From: Lepturacanthus savala
Lineage: Eukaryota > Chordata > Actinopteri > Scombriformes > Trichiuridae
NCBI GenBank assembly: GCA_030544235.1
Contig: CM060465.1
Span: 29,337,488 to 29,401,487, forward strand
DNA: 64,000 nucleotides
Reading direction: 5' to 3'
The notes under the pieces are model-generated. The model searched no databases. It saw only the letters and a program-made list of their open reading frames with translations, and was not told where the DNA came from. The position numbers and the translations under genes were made by a program. Shown here one piece after another: positions 22,654 through 51,700 of the stretch; the stretch's first letter is position 1; every line of letters begins with the position of its first letter.

Positions 22654-23415
22654 TTTAATAAAAGACATTACAGTGTGACATTCGGCGATGAGCTGGAATA
22701 TATCGATGACACTGATAATGATATTGCTTCAGTAGCTTACAGTACAGAGCCCAGTCCCATCAGTGTTGGTTACAACGTTATCAGCAAATCCTCTGGAGTT
22801 GTCTTCAGTCTTCTTCTGCAGTTAATTCACATTCACAAATCCACTTAAGGAATGATGGAAAATAAATTATGTACACACAATCCACAATGGTGAGTAAAGC
22901 ACAAATGGATGAACTATACAAGCACCAGGTAACAGGTGTGACCGATCAACACACACGGGAGTGAGGGGAGGAGACGGGTTGAGTACAGGACATGCGTTAT
23001 AGAGGAAGGGGCCGGGGGTTCGGGCTGAGTGGAGCCTTTGTGAGCAGAGCCAGAGATGCTGATCGGCCATGCAGCGAAGGAGGGCAAAACCGGCGGCCAT
23101 CTTTGCTCGGAACTGAGTTTTGAAGATTTTGAGATTTAAAAAAAAACATCACAGGCATCTGAAACAAAGCCCAAAGCAGTATTCTGGGACTCGGACCGGG
23201 TTTAGCCAGATAGCTGCGTATAATATATGTAGATTATATTATATAGAGAGTTGACTGTGGGGCGGGGGGAGGGGTGATTAGATAATTGGTAGTTAATTAA
23301 ATGAGGTGATGACATAGATATTTATCATATCTATGGGAACACAGCGGGGTGTTTCTGCACATGTGTGTGTGTGTGTGTGCTCCGATGGTTGTGTGATGAG
23401 GTCAGGGATCAGTGT
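22654..23415 (-). other. ckmt1: ckmt1 3' untranslated region (inferred)
   Basis: Follows the TAG stop at 23418-23416. On the minus strand an ATTAAA at 22659-22654 is the first reasonable polyadenylation signal; canonical AATAAA was not seen nearby, so the end is tentative. Contains a short GT tract at 23361-23380. Confidence 0.4.
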
Positions 23416-40043
<16,628 letters not shown>

Positions 40044-40250
40044 TTTTTTTGTGATTTAAAAAATATATATATTGTTAGAGGTGTCGGATCCTGAGCGGCA
40101 GCGGGGCGGAGGGACAGGTGGGAGCGGTGATGGGGTCCGGTGATGAGGCGCCTCTGCTGGAACGAGAACAGGCGGGAGGATTTAAAGGGAGAGCGGTCAA
40201 GTTGGCCGGAAAAACACGGCACCAGACCGGAAGTTAGTATAGCTTCAAAA
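40044..40250 (-). promoter_or_regulatory. ckmt1: ckmt1 5' leader and promoter region
   Basis: GC-richer block directly above the ckmt1 ATG amid AT-rich surroundings, with CGGCAGCGGGGCGGAGG and GGTCCGGTGATGAGG. The GC-box-like GGGGCGG suggests an SP-type promoter. No TATA box or mapped start can be assigned. Confidence 0.35.
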
Positions 40251-40541
40251 ATAAAAAGCACATGCCAATGGAACAATAATAATAAAAAAATCTAGCATTA
40301 TCTAATTCAGCCGTTCTCAACCTCGCAGTCACGTGATGCGCCTCTAAATTAGTTTTGGAAAATTAAAAATAATTATAATTATAATAAACATAAATTAATA
40401 TAGTTACATTATTATAAATTATTATAGTTACTGTTACTGTTACCCAGTTACTGTCAACTGTAACTACAGAAAACAGAATGATAACAATTATATTTATTGA
40501 TTTTTAGGGAATATTTTCAGGTATTAATGTGTACTACATTC

Positions 40542-40705
<164 letters not shown>

Positions 40706-40959
40706 CTTAGATGCTTAAAATAAAACATTGTCTGTTTTTCCCCCCATTGTGTTTTTTTAAGGCTTTTTAGGTTCACGCTGGTTGTAGTTTACTATAATTA
40801 AAAATATTTATATAAAAAGGGGCCAAGGGTAGTGGATGCTAACCCTCCTGTTGTGTTTTAAAGTTTGTGGATCTAGGAAAAATAGGAAAAAGTAGTATTT
40901 AAGTATTTAATTTTATTTATTATTTATTAATTGACATCTTTTCCCTTTTTTAAACAACT

Positions 40960-41045
40960 GTTTAAATTGTATCTTGATGCTTTTAATGTTTTATATAAAG
41001 CACTTATGTGAAATGTTCTACACAGATAAATTTGCCGTGCCTTAA
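40960..41045 (+). mobile_element. LINE 3'-tail fragment
   Basis: TATAAAGCACTTATGTGAAATG and ACACAGATAAATTTGCCGTG align with the tails at 29395-29525 and 54165-54245. Too short and degraded to classify. Confidence 0.4.
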
Positions 41046-41192
41046 ACATATAATATTAAAAAGGTTAATTTCACATATATGTTCATTTCTGCTTCAGTAA
41101 CAGTGCGTTTATGTAAAACAAAATGCAAATGTTAGCTTTCAATGTTATGTAAAACTATTGTGTTATATGTTGGCATTTCAAAAGTAATAAGT

Positions 41193-41504
41193 CTGTCAGT
41201 CAGTCATTTTCTATACCTGCTTATTCCTCATTAGGGTCACATGGTCTGCTGGAGCCAATCCCAGCACGTTACGGCGAGAGGCAGGGATACACCCCAGATG
41301 GTTGCCAGCCAATCGTGGGGCACACACACTATTCACTCACACACTCACACCTATGGGCAATTTAGAGTCTCCAATTAACCTCAGCATGTTTTTGGACTGT
41401 GGGAGGAAGCTGGAGTACCCGGTGAAAACCCACGCAGACACGGGGAGAACATGCAAACTCCACACAGAAAGGTCCCAGACCCAGGACCAAGGAGGTCCTG
41501 AACA
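41193..41504 (-). mobile_element. tRNA-derived SINE, 5'-truncated copy
   Basis: Very similar to the copies at 35081 and 62510, in reverse orientation with a TCAGTCAGTC tail. The head is missing beyond GGTCCTGAAC. No convincing flanking duplication was seen. Confidence 0.75.
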
Positions 41505-41815
41505 CAGTTGCATACATATTAATAGAATAGTTATTAATGGAGTTAGGTTTTTTAGGGTTTTGGACGTCTTTTGGATAATGAAATATGCAGTGGGTCAAAT
41601 TGACCTCGCATGGTGGTTCGTGATAAATGAACATTAACTTCAGTAAAAGTGCATATAGAGCAATATAAAATACCCCCATTACAATGGAAAGTGATTTCCA
41701 TTCTATGTGATTCTACCAATTAGCTTTTTATAAGCTCTCACACCAGTGGAGGGGGTGGAAGTCTCCCCCTTATGCTAAAGAGCCCTCTTCTATAGTGAAG
41801 ACATGCTAAATGTGC

Positions 41816-41830
41816 CCCCCCCCCCCCCCA
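41816..41830 (+). repeat. Poly-C tract
   Basis: A run of about 14 C in AT-rich intergenic DNA downstream of the SINE copy at 41193. Confidence 0.9.
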
Positions 41831-41834
41831 TCTA

Positions 41835-43070
41835 ACACCTTAACATTTCTGGACATTGTATATTCAAAAATATCAGAAATTATGTTTTTAGTGATAAAAA
41901 AGACAATTCTTGTTTGTATTTATAACATGTTTAAGCAAAGCAAAGGACTTATAAATTAAGGAGGTTACTAAAGTTTGAAACTCATAAAGTACAGATATGG
42001 GCCAGTTTTGGGGCAAAATTATTAAATGAGGAAATAAAGTTGTGTAATTCAATGTTAGTTTTCAAGACTTCAAGATCTATAATTATCTATGAAATTTGAA
42101 AGTTTAAGCTATCACGTAATGATGTACTAGTACTGATGTTTTATTGTGAATTACTCCTGTTATGGTGCAGGATAGGCAGAAATGCTCCTTTAGCTTGTTC
42201 CTTTTTTGATTTCAAAATAAAACATTTGATCATTTATAAAAAATGTTGCATGAAAAAATTAACTTGTAGTACAAAAATATCCTTAAATGTAGGCTATTAA
42301 AGTGAAAGTACTTAGGTTAGTATTAATGGTCCAGCTACTCCATTGGATTATTGAATATCTTTAAAAACAGTAAAATATATCTGAAAAATAAAACAAGTAA
42401 ATCATATGCAAACTTCAGATAATACGGATCTTTTCTAGTCAAAGCCATTGTTCTATTTGAGCACTGACAAAGAAAAACTGAAAATTAAACATTTATAGTT
42501 CAAATAAATGAAATAAACTCCAATTTACAAGCTTGCCTTATCTGGTTGTTACTACAATTTATTGATTAGACACTTCCTGGTTAAGAGTGTAAAGTAAATA
42601 TTGCAACAGAAGAGCTGAAATCCACAAAGGACCTTTACTTTTACAGCCTTAAACTTTCCCACAGTACTAGTATTTCTTATTATTATTCGTCTAAAATCAT
42701 TTTCAGTGACACTAAAAAAAATCACCACGAGGGTGTTTTATTGTGAAAGTCGCCTGCTATAGGAAGTGTTTTTTCTTATTCTAGTCAGTTTGTGAGTGGT
42801 GGAGCTGTGCGTGGAGTGAATACTGAAGGATGAGAGAGAGAAGAGGCTGCAGCAGTGCAAGATTCTAGAATTTCTCCGCATCGAGACTTATCACAACGTG
42901 AATCCATCATTCTAACCATAAAAACTGCTGCAACTTCCTCCTTGTGATGCATCGTGGCTGTTTTGTATTTACTTACTGGAAATGGTCCTTTTGTACAGTG
43001 ACTCCGTTTGATTGACTTCATAGTGAACTATGACCTCCAAGGAAACATCCATTTTTATTTTGGGCTCTTT
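41835..43070. other. Intergenic DNA between ckmt1 and ticrr
   Basis: AT-rich sequence with no ORF of note and no recognisable element apart from the repeat copy that follows it. The same is true of 43630-45390. Confidence 0.5.
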
Positions 43071-43077
43071 CTTTAAC

Positions 43078-43625
43078 CTGTTCAAATCCAAAAACCCTTA
43101 ATACACATGTAGCATTGAGTTTTATGCATATATTGCATGAGAAAACATCAGCTCCAACACTAAAGTAGTTTTATCTGTAATAAAACAATGTTACTCTTAC
43201 AGCTTCAATATTTATACCCATACATCCACATCATCATTATATTAATAGTTTAATAATATCAGTAGTAGTTGGATATTTAATTTAGATTTGAGCTGTTTGT
43301 GTGATTTTTTTAATTGGGTCCTTTATAATCTCCTTTTTAAACATTTTACAGAATATATTCTTCATGTTTTGTAATGATCCTCGGTGTGATTTCTATGATT
43401 TTATATATAATTGATCTTTTAATTCCTTTATTATTAATCTTATATCTTCAATATTCCAGCTATATTTGCTCTACAACATAAATTGATTCTGACATTTCTG
43501 CAGTCACCCCTCATGTTGTAGATTTCTTTTGATACCAGGTTTAAGTGTATAATGTGGTTGTAGAGATATTCCATATTTATAGCAGGAAAACTGGAAAACA
43601 GACCTGGGATTTGAGTGGTTCATCT
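43078..43625 (+). repeat. Dispersed noncoding repeat family A, copy 5
   Basis: Intergenic copy between ckmt1 and ticrr. Its ends read AACCTGTTCAAATCC and, inverted, AACCACTCAAATCC, the clearest view of terminal inverted repeats in this family. The interior matches copies 1-3. Confidence 0.5.
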
Positions 43626-45390
43626 CTGATTTTTGCAGAAAACTTTTAACATTTAATGAAATCAAACCACAGTGAAAGTTTAGAGAGAAAATCTGTATTT
43701 AGTGTTAATAGACTAAAAATGTCAGAATCAATGTGTTGTATAGAATCAATGTAATGTAAAGCTTGTTATATTATCCATTGTGTAAAATACTGTCAAACAC
43801 ATTTGGTGCAGTAGTTTCAGAAATGTATTGCAACTATGCACCAAATGGAAATACTCAAGTATAACTACCTCAAAATTGTACTTTTTCACCACTACTCACA
43901 GAAGATTAAGTTTTAGGGGGAAAAAAAACTTGCATTGTCTTATTCTCGTCATTGTCTTTCAGCAAACACACCCTTTTATTTTGTAATAATCCATCTATGG
44001 CCTGTAAACAGATCTATAAATGTTACACACCCATTAATCTACAGTCAGTCCTCAGACAGAGGACATATTGTGTTACATTAAAGGCCTGAGCTCCTTATGG
44101 AGGATAATTCAGTAATCTGTGGATTAAAAGAGGGCATAGAGGACCCCGATCAAAGTTCACTTTGTATTTCTGCAGGAAAAAGGAATTTGTTTATTACGCT
44201 TGGGACGTATTTGAAACAAAGAAGTAGAAACCTGTTACTGAACGACTGCTGAACTTCATCTGCAAGAAGAAAAACAGCGAATGGCTGTTACTGGGAAAAC
44301 ACCCGCCCTGTTGTAAAAGTACCTATAAAATGTAATGACCTGATTTGAACTCAAAGTTTCTTTATTGTTTTACAACATTGATAAAATTGATTAAAAAAAA
44401 ATTAAATCTCTACCTACTTATACAAATTAAATCCAAAATTAAACCCCTTTTACTAATTATCCTCATCAGGAAAGTGTTTATTGAAGTCAGAAAACATGAT
44501 AACTGATATAAAACGGCATAATCGGGACATAAAAACTCATCACATGGTCTAGAATGATTTGAATTGGCCTCGCATGACGAAAAACCAGGAACTTGCAGGT
44601 TTCAGGAGCAACTTAGTTCTGTTATTTTATAGCAAATTGCTGTTGAATCACAGCTCCCAAACAACTAGTTCTAAAGAAGCGATTAAACCCACTCTAATAA
44701 ACTCCTATTAAATGTTATCAGCAGCTATTAAAAGGTGATTTCTTAGGTGCAACAGCCGTTAACGTCCCGCCTACTGAGAGTCTGAAGAGTGCCTGCTTTT
44801 AGAGTGCTGACCTTTGAACAAGACGTTGGATACGGGGAGAAAGGATCAGGTTTCCTTTGTATTTGTTGGCAGCCGATGAATTGAAATGATAAAAGTCAAA
44901 CTCAAGAACCAGAAGTATTTGATTAATTTGAAAATGTTTGCTTGATCGGATACAGTAAGAGTGGACGAATAGGAGTGTTGGTCGCTTTTTATCTCGAAAA
45001 AAGATGAATTCCAGAAAGAGATGATATCAAAAATGTTTTTTGTTTGGAATTATGAAATGTGTCGACTGCATTTATCTACAGTTTGATAAAACTGACATGT
45101 TCATTTATGAATTGTGGCAAAGTAAAGCAACAAACAAAGCTTTCAGTGAGGTAATCAAAAAAAGATTTATAAAAGATTCTGGCAACATATAACATATTTA
45201 CATTAGGAATAAATCCTCCCCCCTTCAACACTTCCCTTTTACTTAAAAACAATTTTATGACAAGAAAAAACAAACTAATAAATAAACATGAAAAGGATTT
45301 GTATCAATACATTTAGGCTCCGACTTGATTGAAAAATGGCTGATTACATGACAATTTTACACGTTTTTAGCTTCAGACACAGGAAATACT

Positions 45391-45726
45391 TTTAATGATA
45401 AAATCATCAATGGGAACAGTCGACAAGATTTTAAGAAATCTGAAGACCTCAGCGTCAAACTTACCTATAATCGCAAGTCTTAAAATATCCAGATTAAAAC
45501 GAAAGACACTTGTAAGAAGAGAAAATGTCAGGGCCAAATGTGTTGGTGGAGGAGCCTGAAAGGGACATTCATCTAGAAAACCTCTGAAGTGGTGCTTGAA
45601 AGACGTCTTTCAGCACCGTCAGGACTCCTGATACAAAAAAAAAAAAGTCCAAGACTCACAATTATCCAGTTAAACGTAAAATGGACTGATTTGCTTTTGC
45701 TTTACTCCGAGGATGGACAGTGTGGT
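45391..45726 (-). other. ticrr: ticrr 3' untranslated region (inferred)
   Basis: Follows the TGA stop at 45729-45727. An ATTAAA lies at 45396-45391 on the minus strand; a canonical AATAAA is not evident nearby, so the 3' end is tentative. Confidence 0.35.
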
Positions 45727-48700
45727 TCAGATGAGAAGTCTCTTCCTGCTGTACGTCTTCCCTTTGCTGGAGCGTCTCATTGGTTGACTGAAGGGAGAGA
45801 CGTCCACATTCACCTCCATCCTCCTCTCTGATGCAGCTTCATCTGCAACATTTGGGAAATAAAGAGCTGAGTTAGTACTTTCACTGTTAGGACAATAAGT
45901 GGGTTTCCATTCAAATGAATCAGAAGTTTAAAGCAGCTTTTGTGAAATGTGATGCCCATTTTCATTCATTATTGTTTTGCAATCAGGAATTGCTTTAATG
46001 TTCATTTCATTTATTAACTGTATAAACAATAGCGCAGCATATTGTTACTTATGATTTATTTGCAAAACTACTTTCCATATTTAAAAAACGCATTTTCTTT
46101 TTATTGATACGTTGATGAATCCACCGTCGCCAAGTGGTGCATTTTCATTGAAGTATTTATTTGCAGTTTTTGAAAACGTGAATAAGGTGGATGGAAAAAA
46201 TGTTAATTAATGTTAATGTTCAAATTGTCAAACTAAAAAACTTTAAATTAAAAAAAGGGAGTTCCTCGTTCAAAGAATGGGGATCAGTCAGTCCAGAGAA
46301 CCACAGCCATGTTAGCTCTCATTAAATAAGAAATATGGATATGACCCTCCATAAGAACAGATGAGCTCTGCTCAAAATGTTGCTTAAGTCACTTGCTTGT
46401 TGGAAAAAATGTGTATTGAGTTTGACAGTGAGTTTCACGGCCAACAGTAAAAGTAGTAAATTAGCAAATAATAGTTTCAATTAACCTTGTTTCCCCTTTA
46501 AACAACAAATGCAGGTTTATATTTTGATAACCGCTGGTTCCAAATAAACACAGAATCTAATTTAAACAAAAAAAGTAAAAAGATCATGGAAGAAGACGTG
46601 ACCACTGATGCTGCATCTTTTTCTTCTTCGCCTTTCGCAAGCACCCCAGTCCTGAACATCATCATTATCTTGCTCAAATGACGTTAAAGAACGTGCTGTC
46701 TGGTGATATCGCTTTATTATTCATGGGTCTGGTGCAGTGACAAAATAAAAAGTATGACATGAGACAGTATACGACAAGTTATACGACAGTAATATTAATA
46801 ATTTTAAAAAATGAGTAAATTAAGTCAGTTTTGCTGACTGAAACAAACACCCCAGCTGTTATTTGGTAATTTACCGTAGACCTGTTTTATCAGGTTATCT
46901 CCTTCTACTATCAGATCACTGATACACCTCCCATAGCGAATAGAAGCTTCGAAGCCCACTGATACAGCCATAATATATATAATATATACATAATGAATTG
47001 TTATGTCTGGTCCCATTTCTGTAGGTTATTTTATGGATGTGAAGAACAACACAAATACTGAACATCTTACCTTTAAAGTGTGGCGTTCTTTTGCTCGCAG
47101 AGCCTGTTGTGCCCTTGAACAACAGAGGAGAATGAGTCAGGGCCAGAATCCCGCTGGCGGTCACCGGCTTCCTCACTTTAGAGTTGGGAGGAGTTGTAAC
47201 TGTCAAAATGTAGAAGACGGGTATGATTACTACATTACTGCATACTTTTCATAAAAGGCGCATTACAAACTAATTTCATCCATTTCAGTAAAAAAACAAC
47301 TATCATTTAATCTCTTAATGACAGTTATTGGATCTTTTTATAATACAGCAATATTTTTAAAAATGAAAATTTAAAGTAAATGTTTTACAAGTAAATTCTG
47401 TAGAATTTTCCAATGAATGAATTTCTGCTTCATTCATTCTGTAGCAATTCTTTGCTAAAATCCTGAATCTCATTTTAAGGCTTGTTAAGGCTTATTCTTC
47501 TGAATGTTTCTGTCAATCATCATAACTTACTTGACTTGACGTCCCCGTTTCCAGCCGTCCAGATCATTTCTTCTTCAGCTGTGTGAGGATAAGTGCAGTC
47601 GGCCTGCTGAGTGAGCTTCTCTATCCAGTACATGTCCTCCTGTGGAGAGAGGGGAGATGCGTCTGCCGATCCCGCAGCTTTGTTGCTTGAAGCCTCGTCG
47701 GCGTCCTCCGTGTCTTGTAACCTGCTGACACCGAGCTCGGCTTCCTCCAGCATCTCCTCCAGGAGCGGCTCCCCCTTCGGAATGCGATCCTTTCCCCCGG
47801 CTATGCCGATTTGTGCTCTCTTCCTCCGAGGCCAGCTGTTGAGGTTGTCCGGGGTTACCTTCCCGACGCTCTGGGGCGAAGGGGTCAGGGGGATGATATC
47901 TGCAACGAAAGGGGGCATGGTCCCCCCTGGAAGGCGTGTAGGGGTGTAGGACTGGCAAATGTAAGTCTGGACGTTTCCACCTTTTCCGGGCGTGCTCTTC
48001 GCCGGGGTGACATGAGTGCACACGGACGGCGAGACGCAGCCGGCGTCTCTGTGTTTAGAGAACAAAGCCAGGGGGCTTTCCAGCTGAGACGGTTTCACGC
48101 CAACTAAAGGGCTCTGAGTGGCCATGTCGCCCGAATTCATGGAGTCTGTGCGTTTGATCTTGAGTTTGGGAAGCCCCGAAGTTTGCATTTCCATTTCTAC
48201 TTGGTACTTCAGGGGGTTCGGTGTGTCTGTGCACTTTTGCCGACTTTGTCTAGGTGTCCCTCTAGGGGTTGAAAACCGAGGAGAGTCGTTGGCATACCCC
48301 AAACGAGCGGCAGCCTCCCTCTGGCGGCGGTCAGGTGTCTGCCTGAAGCCATAGCTCCGCCCGGGTGTGCCTTGTGATGGTACGTGTGGTTTAGGAAAAG
48401 CTGCATCTGATAAAAAGTCTTCGCTGGACTTCGAAGGCTTCCGCGAGAAGCTGATGTTCATCTTGAGGCCCCCGCTGAACTGAGCCTTTACAATTGCGGC
48501 GTCAACGATGTCTATGCTATCGTCATCTGTGGTTGCAGTGTTGACGTGTGATGAGTTAAGTTGCTGCGAATCTGTGTGGGAACTTGAGTCAGTCTCAGAG
48601 GTTTGCAAAGCTTCAGCCTGCACCTCCTCTTTTGCATTCGATTGTTCATGCTTTTCCACCAGCTCACGGTTCTCAGTAAAGTCGGATTCTGTGTTTAGTT

Positions 48701-51700
48701 TGGAGGGAAAATTCTCATTCAACTGAGACCTTAAGTTACGTCTGGTGGTTTTAGTGCCTTGACCAGACCGCTTTCTCGTCAGGGACTTTGTTGGAGACTC
48801 AAATGAGCTATCCGATCCTTCTGAAGCAGCACTACCTCCTACTGGTTTCAATACTGGCTCAGATGGGGATGCATCATTTGGACTTTTACCTGGAGTTCGT
48901 CCAGAGCGAGTGGTCATTTGGTGGGTAGGACTGGGAGTCTTGGTTTGAGCTTCATTGTTGGGTTGAGGTGAGGTTTGGAAGTCTAGAGGCAGGATGGATT
49001 GTGAAGGAGGCATTTCTACTTGATTACTACTTCTATTGTCTTTTACAGGCGTGTTTGGTCTGTCAGAGGACCTCTGATTTTTCTTTGGTGTTAAATAAAC
49101 ACTATTTGATGGAATCCTTCTCAGGCTTACTTGACAAGAAATGCTGCGTCCTGTTGGAGACGCCTTTTCTGGGGTCTTGAAAACATCAGTTCTGCTGTTG
49201 ACAGGACTGCTGGACTTGCTGGGTGTTCTCAACAGTCTTGGAGACCTGCGAGATGCAATGTGTGGCGACTCCGGAACCTTGAAAGTGACATTGTTCTCTG
49301 CCATTATACGTTTTTGTGGAGATGGAGACCACGTGACACTTTTTCTGGGAGTCCTGGATATTGGGCTGTTGCGTAAATGTGATCCCGATGAAGAGCTGCA
49401 TTCAACCAAAGCCTTGACTGGAGTTCTGAGGATGCCCTTCAGTGGGCTCCCCAAAGGACTTTGCTTCGTAGGCGTCTCTAACACCAGAGTCTTTCTGGCT
49501 GGAGATCTGACAGGACTGCCCCTCAGAGCGATACCAAGCTCACGAGAGCAGCCTGCAACAGGGCTCTCTGCAACAGAGGGAACATGCATCCTGGATGAAG
49601 GGGGGGTTCTGGGGGTTCCAGGGGTCGTGGGTGTTGTGTTTCCGTGAATGGCTCGGCCATGTTTTCCAGGAGACTTTGTTGGTGTTTTATTAGGACTCTA
49701 CAATAAAGAAATAAAAAAGTACTTCAACACAAATACACAAACTACAAACAACTACTATAATTTGTTCTGGAATTTCTAGGAGAATCGTTAGAAGCAGGGA
49801 AGGGAATAGATGAAAGAATGAATCCATAGATTTTGTAAATAAAGCTGCATTGCGGGATCTTTGTCTCCCCCTACAGGTGGTAAGAGTGTGTGACACAAAC
49901 ATGTCATTGGCTCCATATGCATTGTAGTGAACTATATTAAAAAAATTCAGAACTTATCTCAAAATAGGGATGCTCGAATATGGAAAAAAATCATTATGAT
50001 TATTTTGGTAATCAAATCCTGATTATTTAAAGGATTATTTTTTAGTTCCATAATGCATTTATTCAGCATGAATGTGCTTTTGTTTATCGCAGATTTGTCG
50101 TGTTACCATGTGGACATCGCTTTAAAGTAAATTTAGCACATTATGTTGCTTCTGTTCCTCATCGGATTCTTGGAACTCAAAATATTCCTATATAAGAACT
50201 TCTCAACCAAATGCTCAGCTATTTCACTCACTCTCACTTACTTACTTGTACTCATTGAATCAATTGCACAGCCTTACCTCAAACACACTAGAGTCTGTGG
50301 ACAGCCGTGTTCTGATGGCCCTCGTTGAAACCATGGAGGTAGAAGGACGACTGGGAGATTCAGCCGCTCCAAAAAGAAGTCGCATGGGAGACCGGACAGT
50401 TTTTACATCAATGCTGCTTATTCTGCCGTCACTGAGAGTCAGCTGGGATGCAGAGAGAGCCCTGTCCAGGTTACGGGATCGAGGCTGAGAACTTGAATAG
50501 AAGATGTTTGAGTGTCTTCTGGCAAACTTCTTTATCCTTGGGCTCCTCCTTAGGTCTGCAACAAGAACAAAGCACGGAAAAAGCTATAAAAATCACATTC
50601 ATACCATTTAAAACATTCATAGGCGGTACTTTAATTAGAATAAATTACACTGTATATAAATCAATATAGTAATAGCCCTCAGACTCCCACTGTGCGTGTA
50701 GCTCTGATTACTTCATCTCAAAAGACAACTCCTCCTCCTCACATCACATCTATAAACTTAAAAAATATATTTATAATTCATACATTCATGTGCAAATATA
50801 GCATGGAAAAAGTTTCAATTAAATACCTTCTGCTGGTTTTACTGGGGATTCTTCCACAATGCACTCCTCTGTTGGGACAGATCTCCTGAAAATAATAGTC
50901 AAGAATAGTAAATATACCAGATGATGCAACAAATATCTTAAGAGGAATGTGAAGGACGATGCTAATAAGTCACAAAGCAAGTTATTTGTAAATAAACCCT
51001 ACCTTCCCATTTTCTGCCGATAAAGGAGCCGACTGGACACTTGTTTGTGGAGGGGTGTTTCACACACTTTCTTTGTCATCAGTTTGTGCCGCTCTGAAAA
51101 GGAATTTCCATTGAGATAAACTGATGAAAAATGTCCAGGCGAAAAATATAAACTATCCTTGGAAAAATATGCTGGCTTTCTTTCTACTTTTAATCTTGGG
51201 AAAAACAATGTTGTCATGTAAGATGTCCTATATTAATTTCTAACGTTTTTTATTTAAATTAATTTGCAATAATGGCTGCTTTTACCTTCAGAGGCATGGG
51301 GTCGCTTGCGTTTCAGTCCTTCTACCGCGGACACAGACTGGCTCCTTGGCAGCTTGGCTTTCTTTGAGGGGGAAACAATCTTTTGGTTGAACAGGTTCCT
51401 CCTCACCTTGGTGACCTCTGGACAATCAGAACACAGTCTATATTTAGGACTCTCATGGTGATGCCTGCTGCACTACTCCTAATGTAGACTTTGGTTCAAA
51501 CTAATTTCAAGCTGCCAAATTGCTATGTACAACAAAAGCTATCTTTAGAGCGTGATTCTCCCCCCTACGAGGGTTTGTAATTTAATAATTGCAGAGAAGT
51601 GGAAAGCAATTTGAATTTAGTCAGTTCCAAAGGCTTTCCTTATTCTAACTACTATGAATAATTGAAACAATTGAAACCTTTCAAATCAGCAGAGGTTAGT

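Noticed and set aside
49141..49647. 168-aa plus-strand frame
   Set aside because: Shadow of the large ticrr exon.
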